From: Actinidia chinensis
Lineage: Eukaryota > Streptophyta > Magnoliopsida > Ericales > Actinidiaceae
Direction: 5' to 3'
Length of the DNA: 32,500 nucleotides
Assembly: GCA_009663005.1 (NCBI GenBank)
Contig: VIGQ01000033.1
Coordinates: 1 to 32,500 of the forward strand
Part shown: piece by piece, positions 9,702 through 21,479 of the stretch
How positions within the stretch are numbered: the stretch's first letter is position 1
Layout: each line of letters begins with the position of its first letter
Made by a program: the position numbers and the translations under genes
Notes under the pieces: generated by a model
Database searches by the model: none
What the model was told of the DNA's origin: nothing
Seen by the model: only the letters and a program-made list of their open reading frames with translations

Positions 9702-11199
9702 TGATTCCTCCCAGAAGTGATTTCCTTACCGTAAGTTACGTGAACGCGAAGTAGTAATAAACGCGATAATCCGGTAGTTCTCTCCCGCCCAAGGGACTAG
9801 CTAATATAACCTTGTAGCACTTAACTCCACACTATAACTACCTCGGATCAACTAAAATTATATTAATGAACTTAAATACAAAATAAAAAAAATTCTTGTG
9901 TTTGGGTTTGATTGATTTTAACTAAATCTAATTAAAAAAAAACAATAAAATTGATTTAAACTCAATTAAACTTAATTAAAAAAACAACGCAAATCAATTG
10001 ATCCATCAATTAGTTTCTCAGAATCTAATTGGAGGCTTCTTTAACTTAAATCCTTCGAACAAAGACAATCATGAGTTCTCGGAGCGGAAGAGTTTAGCTT
10101 TTAAAAATAATTTGTCTTTCAACTCTTCAATCGTGCAACAAAGATAATGAACCAACTCCAACATACATAAACGTTACAGGCAAGCCCCCCCCCGTTTAAA
10201 TATGCTTAGCCAGCAATTCATATATAACGTTACTTAAAATAATCTGTTTGTTATAATAATCAGGTCGTGCATCATCGATTCGCATCACAAGATGGTTATC
10301 AACATAATAGGACTCCGCAAGTTTTTCAAAATAAATACATCTGTTGTTTAATCATGGTGTAGCAGCACCTCGATGCAATACAAGAATGTTTTATATTATC
10401 GCACATGTAGGACGTCCCGTTTTTTGCGAAAGATCTAAAACTAAAAAAGAAGAAGAGAGGAGCTAAAATTTAGAAATCAATCGTGATATTACATACCTCC
10501 ATTGTTTATCCTTGATCCCCAATCACCCTTCACAATCAATTCAAGTTGGGAAAACTAGAAAAAGCATAGGCTAAAAAAGCATGTAAATAAAATGGAAAAC
10601 ATTACGGTATGAAAATTGACTTGAAATTGAATAAAGAATAAAACTTTTACAAAAATAAATTAAACCTAGAATAATATGAATCTAAACTAAAGGTTGAAAG
10701 AAACCCTAAACTAAAGTACACTAAAGCATATGTCGGGCATAAGAGATAAGAAGTTATTTTAGCAAACACAAATAAATCCCTAATAGGATTAGGAAACTCC
10801 ACACTAACTTCCTAATCCTGTCTCGTACGTTTTTCTATATTTTGACCACCTAGAGATCTAATCAGCAATTCTTTAACACAAATTTGTAGCCCGTTAATCT
10901 CTTTCCAACGCGTCAAAATAAGCTCAATCGGACATTTGAGTAAAACGTTTAATGGGCTAATTTACCGAGATTGGATTATTTTCCACTTTTTAGCCGCTCG
11001 CACTTTTCCCGACTGGAAGCAAGGGAAGTCGAACTCTAAGTGTATTTTGGCCCATTTTGCTTTTTTTTTCATCATTAACCTGCAATGAACTCAGGACACA
11101 CTAAAGTCGAACATGAATAAAATACTAATTAAACTAAATTCTGGCCCAACTTAGGTCGATTAAACGGCGTTTGGACTACAATTATGCAAGTCCAAATCA
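9702..11199 (-). repeat. 3' LTR of the non-autonomous element
   Basis: On the plus strand it runs from TGATTC to AAATCA. It aligns along its full length with 14135-15606, with many one-base gaps. A C run (GCCCCCCCCCG at about 10185-10195) and long A runs are present. Confidence 0.8.
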
Positions 11200-11215
11200 C
11201 ACACCCCACCTAACC
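11200..11215 (-). other. Candidate polypurine tract
   Basis: The minus strand reads AGGTGGGGTGTG just before the TGATTTGG that opens the 3' LTR. The place fits; the tract has two T interruptions. Confidence 0.4.
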
Positions 11216-12854
11216 TTTTGCTAGCCCTAGCAAAATAAACAAAAACAAAAGATAATCTCTCTTTTCGAGATTCCCGAATGCCTTTAGCGTATGCATCAGA
11301 CCTTTTAAACCCTAGGTTTCCCCTAGTGGACGGTGGTGTCGCGTGAGGGCTTCCAGTGATTATACCCACAACATCACACATGCAATTTTCAAAAATAATG
11401 TTAATAATAGTTTCTCACCAAATCACAATGCAATCAATTCAACCCCCTCATCATGCTAACAATCTACCAACCCGTCAAGTGGCAATATAAACGAGAGATT
11501 CAGTGTGAAGTGGAGAGTCGTATTTCCCCTCAATTTCACCATTACGCATCCCCTAACACAGACCTACGCCTCGATTCAAAACTCACAAGTCCAATATCAC
11601 TCGCAATAAGAGACACCATTTCTCTCAAGGATGCTCGTTATATGAGTAACCGTAAAACAATTCTAAGATAGCAATCCCACTTTCAAAAAAAACCGCAAAT
11701 AACTAATTGTAATCGACTTGGCATAGATTCATGAAAATGTTCCCCGTTAATGCAACCATTGTGTTTTGACTATAACTTTTACATGCATAATTCGAAGACT
11801 TCTGCAATTTGCGGGATACTTAAGGCTCTGATTGAAAGAATAGTCCGAAGAAGTAGAGAGAATCAACGGTACTAGATTCTCAACATATGCTTTGCAACTA
11901 ACACATGCCAACTTAATAGCATACACTTCAAACTCCTCTTTTTCACCTTTTCCACTTTGGACTCCTTTTTTCTTTTAATAAGTTTTTTTCCTCCCTTTTT
12001 ATTTCTTTTGTCATCCTTCTTCCTCTATTTTTTTCTCAACTTCTAAATATTTACTCCAAGTATCCCGCTTTTTGAGATATTTTATGCAATTACCAAAGGA
12101 AGGACAGAAGAAGAAGATATACGTGACTTGGCCTCAATGTAACAAAATTCGATATGCGCGTAAAGCGTGTAAAGGGGTCAAAAATTTCACTCATCACTCA
12201 CACTAACAGGTAAACCAAATTCAAAATAGTGAAGCTATTCCAAAAATATTGAAGCTCAATAAATTTTCTTGAGTAAGGTACAATCCGTTACAAAACTATT
12301 TATGACTCTAAAGCTCACAAGGTAATAAATCTCCCCACGGGGATCAGTCATGTAGACTTCTCAGCTTCCCTTTTAAAAACACGCTCGTGCGCAGTGTATG
12401 TGAATCCTCTCTCTCTTATATATACAAGAGTAAAGTATCAAGCCATGCAAGGAGGCCGATTGACATGATAATCCCGCTTAAATCAGATTATGCAAAATCA
12501 CTAAGTGCTTAAACTATCTTTGAAAATAAAAACATGATGATTCATTTATGGTCCCAAAACTACGACTTCTAACAACATCCACAATATAATAACGAAAAAT
12601 CAGATTATAAACCATCGAATGCGAAGAGTCACATAAAAATTGAAAGAACTAAGAAACAAACCTGCTTCGGATGGACAGGAATGAACAATACACCTGCTAT
12701 CAACCTCCAAACCAATGTAATATATTTTTTTTTCAAACTTTTTCAATTTTTTAATTTTTTTTTTTACTAACAATTAAACTATTCCTATCCTAAAAAACTA
12801 AAACTACGAAGTACTCTCCCCCCAACTAGAGATGAGCATTCTCCGAATGCCACA

Positions 12855-12945
12855 AAAAATAAAAAATAAAAATACAAAAGATAAAAATAAAAAATACAAT
12901 AAAAATAAAGCATAAAACAAAAAATAAAAAATAAAATAAACAAAA
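12855..12945. repeat. Low-complexity AAAATAAA block
   Basis: About 90 bases consist almost only of short A runs separated by T or C. It encodes a meaningless Phe/Tyr-rich frame on the minus strand. Confidence 0.8.
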
Positions 12946-14106
12946 AGGGGGAAAAAGTGAAAGGAATGAGAAAATACCATCTCCCCCCCAAACTAGTTCA
13001 AACGATGAAACTAAATAATGTAATTAGACATTTTAACAAAAATTATATCCGACCATACCCGATGATCAGAATACTTTGAATCTTTTATTTTTGAGATGCC
13101 TGGAATATTGTTTGTTCTACTAACACAGAGCCCTCTTAAATAATTTAGTTTTGAATATTGACTAATTGAATGAAAAGGACCTAAATCCCATTATTTGTCA
13201 ACACCAAGAAAATCGATAACCTACATCAATGGACGACTTGTGGGACAATCAGCAACTCAACTTTGTCCTCCAGGCGCCATTGCAGGTAAATTCTTTAGAG
13301 GGGGACTAAACTAATCTTGTGGCAGTGTTTCATGGTCCTCCCTGAATGATCTCAACCTCAAAAACTACAGGGTTCACTCGGTGCATCACACAGACCTCAA
13401 CCATATCTTCCTCATAAAAAATCTCTACCTCCTCTTTTGTTTCTTGAGTTTGTTGTGCCAATTATTAATTCTCAAGTAAAGAGTATCATCTTCTCCATAT
13501 GTTGCTCAGAGTTCCTGATGATTGCTCAAGATTTGTGATTTCGTGTGCACTCATTATCCTCATTCCTCCAATGTGAGTGGTATGTGATATTTGTGGAGTA
13601 GAGTGCAGAATAGCATTTGACACATTGGATGCAACAGGTTCCTTGGGTCCAAGAGGGATTTGAGTGAGTTTCCCACGGTCATTGGCTGTGAGTATATGAG
13701 TATGAATTGTTACTACTCTCGGATTCAAGCGTCCTTGTTAGTGTTATTTATTTTTGCACACTCTGAAACATCCTCGCCTTAGACTTCAGTAAAAATATGG
13801 CCATAACTAAACATTTGACATGGCTCATTGTATACCATTCCGCAAACCAAGGGGTGGGTTGAACACGTGGAAGAGTTTATAGCAACCCCATCCTAGTTAG
13901 GCTAGTGACGCTGGGGATGGGGTGCAAAATATTTTCAAAATCATCATCAAATTTTTTTTTTAAACGAAAATAAGAAAATAACTGGAACAAGTTTACCCAT
14001 AGACCTAGATCCGAAGATTCCTCCGTTGGGGTAGATTGATGAAATTCCACATTCCACACCAATTCGCTTCAATATCCAAGGCTTTCATGCCTCGCCTCGT
14101 GCCCTT

Positions 14107-14128
14107 GGTCCCCCGGCAACGTCGTCCA
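14107..14128 (-). other. Primer binding site, tRNA-Asp type
   Basis: The minus strand reads TGGACGACGTTGCCGGGG. It differs by two bases from the site complementary to the 3' end of plant tRNA-Asp, which many Tat and Athila elements use. It starts six bases inside the right LTR border. Confidence 0.75.
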
Positions 14129-14134
14129 AAAACT

Positions 14135-15606
14135 TGATTCGCTCCAGAAGTGAATTCCTTACCGCAAGTGTTACGGGTCCGCGAAGTAATATAAATCGAT
14201 AATCCGGTATCGTCTCTCCCAAGGTACTAGCTAAATATAAGTTTTTCACCACTTAACTCACACTATAACGAACTCGGATAAACTAGAATGATATGAACTT
14301 GAACGTAAAATAAAAAATAAAAAAATAAAATTCTTGTGTTTTGGGTTTGATTTAATTTACACTAAAATCTAATTAAAAAAAAACAATAAAAATTGATTAA
14401 CTTATTTAAAACTAACTCGAAATCAATTGATCCAATCAATTAGTTTTCGGAATCAATGGAGCTTCCTTAGACACACATCCTTCGACACTCGGGGTCCCGG
14501 ATCTATCGGAGAATTTAGCTTTTAAAACTTATTCTTTCACAGTCTTCAATTCGTGCAACACATATAATGAACCCCAACTCAATGCATAAACGGTTACAAG
14601 ACAGCTATATACTGAGGCCAAGCAATCCATATAATAAACGTTACTTAAATAAATCTATTGTTATAATCAGGTCGTGCATCACATCCGTTCGCATCACAAA
14701 GATGTTATCGAACATAATAAGGACTCCAATTTTCAAAAGTAAATAAATCTGGTTGTTTGTTATCATGGTAGTGCATCATCGTCCCGAATAACGACTGTTT
14801 ATCGAACTAATAGAACGTCCCAGTTTTCGAAAGTAAATCTAAACGAAAATAAGAAGAAGGAGAAAAATTTTTAGAAAACAATCGTGATATTAAATACCTC
14901 TTGTTCAATCCTGAGCCCCACTCAACCTTCACAATCAATTTCAAGTTGGGAAAACTAGAAAAGCATGGCTAGAAAAGCATGTAAATAAAACTTAAAAACA
15001 TTACGGTCTGAAAAATTGACTTGAATTGAGACATCATTATTACTTTATAAAATAAATAAAAACCTAAGATAATATTAAATCTACTAAAAGGTCGAAAAGA
15101 AACCCTAAACTAAAGCATAACAAAGTCATATTTCGTGCTAATAGATAAAGAAAGTATTTATAGGCAACAACAAATTAGAATCCTATAGGATTAGAAACTT
15201 CAAACTCTTATCTGCCCCCGTACGTTATTTCTTATTTCTCTATTTTGACCACCTTAGAGATCGAATCAGCCAATTCTTATTATACAACAAAATTGTAGCC
15301 CGTTAATCGTCCTTTCGCAACTCGTCCAAAGAAGCCAATCGATATTGGACGTCAAACGTTATTAGCCAAATTAGAGAGACTGGATTTTTCACTTTTCAGC
15401 TCTCCGCACTTTTTCGAACAGTAAGCAAGGGAGTTCGAACTCTTAGTGTATTTTTTTGCCCACTTTTGCCTTTTTCTCATCATTACCTGCAATGAACTCA
15501 GACACGACTATGAGTACAAACATGATAAAATACATAATAACTAAATTAGGCCCACTTAGTCCGATTCAAACGGCGTTTGGACTACAATAATGCGCACAGT
15601 CAATCA
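14135..15606 (-). repeat. 5' LTR of the non-autonomous element
   Basis: It is the direct-repeat partner of 9702-11199 and about 1470 bases long. On the minus strand it opens TGATTGACTG and closes GAATCA before the primer binding site. Identity to its partner is only around three quarters to four fifths by eye, with single-base gaps as common as substitutions. Confidence 0.8.
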
Positions 15607-16526
15607 ATCTTCCGTATGTAATTCGTACTCTACATCCAAATTATTTACTTTTATAAAATAAAAGACCACGTGCACAATCATCAAATGACATAATACATGC
15701 AATATTGATCATATAGATTTTTATTAAAATAGAATAACTAAATTTATTCAATAATATTGAGTTCCTTACCAAATCATGTTTTTTAGTATAAATCCCTAAC
15801 AATATAATGGAAGAAGAAATCTTCATCTCGGAGATGATTGAAGTTATCCCCGATGAATTCATGGACGATCGGGGTTTTTCAAGGTTTTTTCGAGGTTTGG
15901 GGCGCCCACCCCAAGTCAGTATTCACCGGCTAAGTCCATTCTTTAAACTGACAAGTTGTGGCTCCTCTCCCGTGACTAATAACGTTACATTCCATTTTAC
16001 GTAAGCTTGCAACAAACTGCTCATCTTATCCATGACGAGTAGCAAACTTGATTGGATTCTTGGATTCACTAGTGGAGGGGAACTTCTTTACAATCCAAGG
16101 ACGTTCTTGAATCTATGTCCTTCCATAGGTAACTTTAGTCTACTCCAATAAATGGTGTCCAGTGATTGGCAATAATGGTGAGGATATACCGCTAAGCCCG
16201 TAGCTCTAGTTTATGACAATAGGGTGAGTCACAATCATTCCAAGATGATCTCACTGATGTGATCATTTCTGCAGCTGACTCCGATGGATCCCTAAGGGAC
16301 CATCCGGAAGATTCACTAAAGGAGAGTTGTACCCCCCGCAATGTAACCTCACCGTCCTGATAGGAATACTGCTAACATTCTTTAGGGCAAAAATTCGACT
16401 ACTTTCCCTGGCTTGGAACTATGTAGCTCGAGCTTAAGGTCGAGGCTGGTAAATTCTCGAGCTTAATGTCGAGCTTAAGAGGTCGGCTGCCTGGTCGATG
16501 GCTCCCCCTGAGCTCAGATTTAAATG

Positions 16527-16592
16527 GTATTGTCTCCATTCTTTTCTAACTCTTTCCGTCTCGTCTATTTACTAACGTTGGTTTTTTTGTAG
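16527..16592 (+). other. Probable intron 1 of the antisense gene
   Basis: It starts GTATTG after AAATG and ends with a T-rich tract, TTGGTTTTTTTGTAG, with a CTAAC branch-like word before it. Removing it joins two coding-like parts. Confidence 0.5.
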
Positions 16593-16995
16593 CTTTTTTG
16601 AAGAAAATTCAGGCTAAAAAAGCTGCCCAAATGGCGGGGGATCTAAGGGTGCCAAGTCTAGCGGTGGGTGAGTAGCCGGTGAATCGGTTCTAACAGCGAA
16701 GGGGGTAGTTATTGGTGAGAAATGACCCCAGATAAGGATGCTAGATATCATGCCTAAAAAGAAGGGCAAAATGCATACGACGCCAAGAAAGAAGAAGGGG
16801 ACTTATGGACCAAAGGACAAGAAGAAAGCGACGCGAGCCAAAACAGCGAGCAAGTGGGAGACACGTTATGGCCTCTAGGGAGGGTACGTTCGGCCTATCC
16901 AGGTGCATCTTGGGGCTCAACACCTCTATCCTGAAAAAATCCTATCTGGTGGAAAAAACTCATGGAGGGTGTGTCACATTCTGACAAGGAGGCAG

Positions 16996-17133
16996 GTGAG
17001 TAAATTGGGCCTCAACCGGGGGCGGCCAATTTAGAGCTTTTTCAAGAGATTGGTAGGATAATTATCATTATTCAATCCAAAATGATCTTTTTGATTATCA
17101 TCATTCTTTTGACAAGTTTAATTTCTGTTGTAG
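16996..17133 (+). other. Probable intron 2 of the antisense gene
   Basis: The donor is GGCAG/GTGAGT, an almost ideal plant 5' splice site, and the acceptor is TTTCTGTTGTAG. The 138 bases between are more T-rich than both neighbours, as plant introns are. Confidence 0.6.
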
Positions 17134-17640
17134 GTGGGGGGTACTGCCTCTCCCTCGTCAGATGCCTATAAGGAGTTGACAAGCTTGGGCTGATTCAGTG
17201 GGACTGAGATGGTCAGACTCAGCACTGAGACAAGAACTGAAAGGACAAGTGGCTGAGATCAGGGCCTGTGAGCAGCAGGCAGTTGAGGAGCTGAAAAAGA
17301 GGAAGAAAAGTCGGGATGCTAATGTGGTGATGTTGGAGGTAGCGGTGGAGGTGGCCAAGCTGAAGAACAAAGAAGCTGTTTCCAAGAAGTCTGCTATCGA
17401 GGAGGTATAAGTCCTCGATGACTTCCAGGTGAAGTTATGAACTTCGCCAATTACCTCAATGAGAGCTTCGACGTTTTGTAAAAGGCAAATTGGCCATCTC
17501 TATCCTTACCTGACATCCCAGACATGGGAATGATGCCGAGCTGCTAGAGTATGGGAGGAGTAAGATGAGGAAAAAGATAGTAAGAGGAGAAGGAGGGCCG
17601 ACCCCCCCCAAACAATGCCCCGCTCCTCAATAGATATCTA

Positions 17641-18265
17641 ATGTACACTTTTTTGAATGGCAAGATGTGTTACCTTCCAATTTCAATGAATAAAAGTACT
17701 TTCTCATTCCTGTTCCCTACTTGCCTGCTTGATTTTCTTAGCGTAGTATTTGCTACATTGGCGAGTTCACCTGTCATGATAATTGGCGAGACCAACCGGG
17801 CGACAAAATTTATAGATGGCGCAACAGAACCATCATGTACATATTAAGTTTTTAATTCACCTCAAACATGCCTGGGGGGGCAACAACAACTTCAACTATG
17901 GTGATTATTAACTGGGATCTTGATTAATAGGCTCACAATATAGTTAGGTGACTTACCTTGGCCAAACATTAAACTTTATCATGGCGATATGAATAATCAA
18001 TCATTTTACATTGGAATCAAGATACTAGAGATAACAAATAACTTTTTTGACGATACAAAAAAAATGTAATCTGCTTATATGGCAAAATAGGTGACTCATA
18101 TGAATAACATTTGAAATTGCTACATACCCTGTGACGATTTAATATATTAGACGAGAGAAAGTACATAGGTTTTTGACGATCATAAGTGAGATTTTTTACA
18201 AAAATATGACTTTGGGCACATCACATTGCATTATGCAATCTTCTTCAAGTGGCGAACCTAGAGAT
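17641..18265. other. Convergent gap between the antisense gene and pol
   Basis: Here the plus-strand gene and the minus-strand pol end toward each other. It likely holds both 3' untranslated parts, including an AATAAA signal at about 17688-17693 on the plus strand. No coding motif is seen. Confidence 0.45.
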
Positions 18266-19350
18266 ACTATTTCTTCAAGTGTCAGCATTCCAGGGTTGAT
18301 GTAGTGTCTTTCCTGCTCATGTCTTCCAGCCAATAAGTTTTCTTAGCTTGGACACCTTGACAACTTTGTAAGAACCTTCCCATGTAGAGCCAATCTTCTT
18401 AGCATTAAGCTTCTTGTAGACAAAGTAACTTTCTTCAAGACCAAGTAGCTAGGAACAAAAATGACCTATGCTTAACACTATGGTTATAGTATTTGGCAAC
18501 TTGATGCTAGTAGGCAGCTTGCGTAACTCAGCTCTCTCTCGCTCTCTTTTCGTCAAAGAGATAAGGTTATGCTTTAGCTCAGCTTTATTGTTCTCTTTGT
18601 CGAAAAATTTGAGGTCCTACATTAGCATTCCTAATCTCCATTGGTATAATTGATTCTGTCCCTACACTAAGGAGTATGGCGTTCTCTCGTAGGGAATCTA
18701 TTCATCGTGTGGTAGCCATAGCACACTTAGAAGATCTTTTGTCCATTCGCAATTGGATTTTCCTAACCTCGCCTTCAGATTCCTCAGGATTATTCTGTTG
18801 GTGATTTTCTATTGACCATTCTCTGAGGATGAACTGGCGAAGGTAATGGTAGGGGATGGGGAGGGGCGAGGTACGAGCAGAATCTTTGACCACATCATTG
18901 TCAAAGGTCTTGCGTTTGTCGAGTAATAACCTTTGGAATCGCAAATCAATAATCGATATTATTCCAAACAAAATTCTTGGTGTTCTTCTCAATGATTTTG
19001 GCGAAAGGCTCTGTCTCTAAGTCCACTGTGTGAAGTAATGCTTGTGACAATCAAGAATCTCCTTAGAATGAAGCTTAAAGGTAGAGAGTATTGTGAATAT
19101 CAATTTCCACTAAGTGAATAGCCATGGGTTGGTCATTGGCACCATCTCGATATAAGGGACATGACTTACTAGAGCAAACCTTTGGCAATTGTCACATTTT
19201 CTAGTGAAAGTTATTGTATCTCATTCCATATTTGTCCAAAATATCCTTGTTAGATTGTTTTTCTAACCAGTGATCTCGCTCCTGAATGGTTTCTATAAAT
19301 ACCTTCATGAATTTTCCTAAGCATGTAATGTGTTTCCTCTAATAGGAGAC
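18266..19350 (-). pseudogene. Integrase of the Tat element
   Basis: Integrase inserts the DNA copy into the host genome. On the minus strand the zinc-binding part shows MLRKIHEGIYRNHSGARSLV and NVTIAKGL (about 19330-19180), with the cysteine pair damaged. The catalytic core follows with pieces such as LPLSF, RRFLIV, KTFDNDVV and ILRNLKAR...NCEWTKDLLSVLW (about 19080-18720). The C-terminal part has QVAKYYN, VKHRSFL and TWEGSYKVVKV-like text (TW.GRFLQ in another frame, about 18390-18330), ending with LEDMSRKDT near 18300. The usual acidic third residue is still encoded, but a base lost beside it shifts the frame. More than ten breaks are present. Confidence 0.8.
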
Positions 19351-19599
19351 CACTAAAGAGTGGGGTTGAAAAAGATCTCTTGTATAAAATACCATAGTGG
19401 AGGCAAAATATGGCTTATCGATACTGGATCTGTCATGCTTGGAGCTTGTCTGATGGCAGCGTCCCCTCTTTGAGATATGCAACGAGGTCATCCATCCACG
19501 TCGATGCTATTATCGCTTGACATATAATTTTTAGCAACGTCCATACTCGGGCCTAGCATAATACTAGAGGGATACTCCTATCCAAGAAGAAATCGAAGG

Positions 19600-20345
19600 T
19601 CAAGCTAGTTGGATTAAGGCTTATCCGTCTTTTTCTCTTCTCTAGGAATTTGGCGAATATTGAGATCTTTGGATCTTTATCTATTAGCCTTCACTTATCC
19701 AAATAAGAAATCATTTGGAGATCCTAGGCCGAGGTAAATCCCATTGGACTTGATTTACCACAAGCTAGAATCACTATAACATCAAAGATCACTCCCATTC
19801 CTTATTGCGTTCTCAATTCCGATGAGGAGGGCCTCATATTCCTGCCTCTTATTGGGTAGCATTGAGTCCAATACGTATTACGGATTCCATTTGCTCTCTT
19901 TGAGGGTTTTGGAAGACGTCCTACACCACAACCATGCTGGTTGGATGACTATCTATGAACAACTTCCATCTAGCAAGGACATCACCTTGGTCTTGCCTCC
20001 TTCAGGGGCTCACCTCGGGTTTACAGTGCATCATACATGAACTCAACCTTAAAATTGGGCAAATGACTTAATCTTTGATTGCCAACAATTTGTTCTTGGT
20101 CAGTAACCTTATTAAAATTCGCTCAACTGCAATAAACATTTGAGTAATCGCCCTAAGGGTTCAGGTCATTGGAAATCTACTTCAAGGGCTGATCCGTTAA
20201 TACAACAATGGGGTATGAGCCTAGAAATCATGGTGAAATTTTCTCGCAGTGATAGAAGGGCATATGCGAGCTTTTCAATCTTCAAATATCTGGTCTCAAT
20301 TCTTATGAGTACTTTGTTGACATAGTATATGGGCCTTTCTAAACC
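19600..20345 (-). pseudogene. RNase H region of the Tat element
   Basis: RNase H removes the RNA strand during reverse transcription. The minus strand shows RPIYYVNKVL and TRYLKIEKLAYALL (about 20340-20250), the link to RNase H, then LFIDSHPTSMV (about 19970), NPQREQMESVIRIG (about 19900), RQEYEALLIGIENAIRNGSD (about 19850-19780 in mixed frames) and a decayed DSSLVVNQV-like stretch (about 19760-19735). The order fits plant gypsy elements. Frames change at least four times. Confidence 0.7.
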
Positions 20346-21380
20346 TTTTAGCTTCCTCCTTGATAAGGCACCGCACTTACCACAAGTAGGTGGACAACAG
20401 ATAGATATAGGATAAGTTCCTCACCCATGCCAGGAACCGTGAGCATCAGAAGGTACGCAAAGAACTCTTTAAGTTGCTGGAATGCACCTCGATCATTTGT
20501 CCACTCAAAGGCGTTGTTCCTCAGAATTTTAAAGAATGAAAGCACTTATCTACCGACTTTGAGACAGAGTCTGTTAAGGCCGGCTCCTCACCTAGTTTAT
20601 TTGTTGGCACCTTCGTGTGTTTTTTGGCGAGCTCATGCGAGTAAGGGCTTGACTGGTCTATGTTTGCCATCATCCCATGCTTAGTCACTAGGAACCATGG
20701 AATTTTTACCTGATGATATGCAAGGTTTGCACTTGAAGAGGTTACTGCATCATGCGGTGTTTTACACAAGATACCAAATTTCATCTAAGTAGGCGATGTT
20801 GAGCAGTTGCTCCAGGCTTTTGACCGGTAATGTTGTTTTGTAAACCTTCATAGTTTTTCCCAATATCTCACTAAACATCTTATTGACCAATTTTTGATAC
20901 GTCCGCTCCAGCATCTTCAATCCAAATTGGCAATAACTTGTAGCAATACATGCCTCTTTCATTGATAAGGAAGTTCTTCTCTACATCGAGATGATGGGCA
21001 TTTTGATATGGATGGATACCTTAAGAAGGCGTCCATGAAGCTAGGAATTTTGTGTCTAGAGGTTGCATCTATGATCAGATTAATCTTTGGAAGAGGAAAT
21101 TGACTTTGGTCCAAGCCTTATTCAGGTCGGTAAAATAAAACATAACTCTCCACTTGCCTCCTTTTTTAGGGGCGACCGATGTTTAGCCAACCGATATGAT
21201 ATGGAATTCTCTGAATAACAGTGTGCCTGATGAGCTTGGCCACCTCCTCTTTACTACCTTCATCCACTTTGGATGCACGCTTGCCCCTTTTTTGGAGATT
21301 AGAGGAGGTAGAGTCAATGAACAACTTGTGGACGGGGATCGTGGGTCTATTCCTAGACCATCGGCCTATTACTGTCATAT
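20346..21380 (-). pseudogene. Reverse transcriptase of the Tat element
   Basis: Reverse transcriptase copies the element RNA into DNA. On the minus strand the start shows KRASKVDE and EEVAKLI (about 21290-21250). Then come KWRVMFYFTDLNKAW (about 21160-21115), SFMDAFLRYP (about 21045), CQFGLK and TYQKLVNKMF (about 20945-20870), SLEQLLNIAYLDE, a VTKHGM.ANIDQ stretch (about 20690-20650), VSKSVDKC (about 20560) and FFKILRNNAFEW (about 20535-20500) with LKEFFAYLLMLTVPGMGEEL. At the catalytic box, usually YVDD, the sequence reads YKTTLPVKS, so both aspartates are gone. The enzyme cannot work even without the frameshifts. Confidence 0.85.
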
Positions 21381-21479
21381 CTTCTTAAAAATTCGCACCA
21401 AGGCATTTCCCAGTTCTTTCAGTCATTCGATATCGATCAGACATGGTGTCTGGGTATTCGGGGTTGTATATAAATAGGG

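Larger units (their letters stand above)
11200..14134 (-). other. Internal region of the non-autonomous element, no known domain
   Basis: On the minus strand it starts with the primer binding site. An 80-residue frame of unknown content follows (13728-13486, MNPRVVTIHTHILTAND...). Then come two G-rich motifs (GGGGGGAG at about 12822-12829 and 12982-12990), an A/T-only block of AAAATAAA words (about 12855-12945), and anonymous sequence up to the 3' LTR. I saw no reverse transcriptase, protease or integrase motif in any frame I read. The G-rich motifs resemble purine tracts found after pol in Athila and Tat elements. Confidence 0.5.
9702..15606 (-). mobile_element. Non-autonomous Ty3/gypsy LTR retrotransposon (LARD-like)
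   Basis: Two direct repeats of about 1.5 kb flank a 2.9-kb middle part, and the whole is bounded by the perfect 5-bp duplication ATCTT (9697-9701 and 15607-15611). The LTRs run TG...CA. A tRNA-Asp-type primer binding site next to the right LTR sets the orientation as minus. The middle shows no protease, reverse transcriptase or integrase, only short frames of unknown content. Large LTRs with a long non-coding core resemble plant LARD elements, which use enzymes made elsewhere. A deletion derivative of a coding parent is an alternative. Confidence 0.8.
8694..15801 (-). mobile_element. Copia-like solo LTR, split by a 5.9-kb element
   Basis: In minus orientation it opens TGTTAGGGATTTATACTAAA at 15801, a typical plant Ty1/copia LTR start, and ends TTTTTTGGCA at 8694. 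With the nested element (9702-15606) and one copy of its target duplication removed, it is about 1.2 kb long. A TATA signal, GAGTATAAAAACTC, lies near 8868-8881 on the minus strand, with a plausible leader after it. No primer binding site or coding region is attached, so it looks like a solo LTR left by recombination between the two LTRs of a complete element. The flanks GTATAA (8688-8693) and ATATAA (15802-15807) agree at 5 of 6 bases, so the target duplication is imperfect. Confidence 0.55.
15808..17640 (+). pseudogene. Extra antisense gene of the Tat element, part 2 (basic region and coiled coil)
   Basis: This continues the gene cut at 8694. After the insertion the frame carries SWTIGVFQGF and VWGAHPK, then degraded sequence. 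Further on are a Lys/Ala stretch LKKIQAKKAAQMAGDL (about 16600-16650), a very basic block starting MPKKKGKMHTTPRKKKGTYG (16750-16878), a heptad-like charged region LRQELKGQVAEIRACEQQAV...VAKLKNKEAVSKKSAIEE (about 17218-17408, likely coiled coil), and a C-terminal part with NFANYLNESFDVL and PDIPDMGM (about 17440-17540). Two GT-AG introns fit the frame (16527-16592 and 16996-17133). The order of domain, basic block, coiled coil and conserved tail matches the Tat antisense ORF family. Stops and frame breaks show it is dead. Its role is unknown. Confidence 0.65.

Noticed and set aside
12855..12945. Short repeated units that might suggest a CRISPR or satellite array
   Set aside because: The units are irregular A/T words without spacers of fixed length.
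12785..12991. Phe/Tyr-rich minus-strand frame that looks like a membrane protein
   Set aside because: It is translated from the AAAATAAA low-complexity block.
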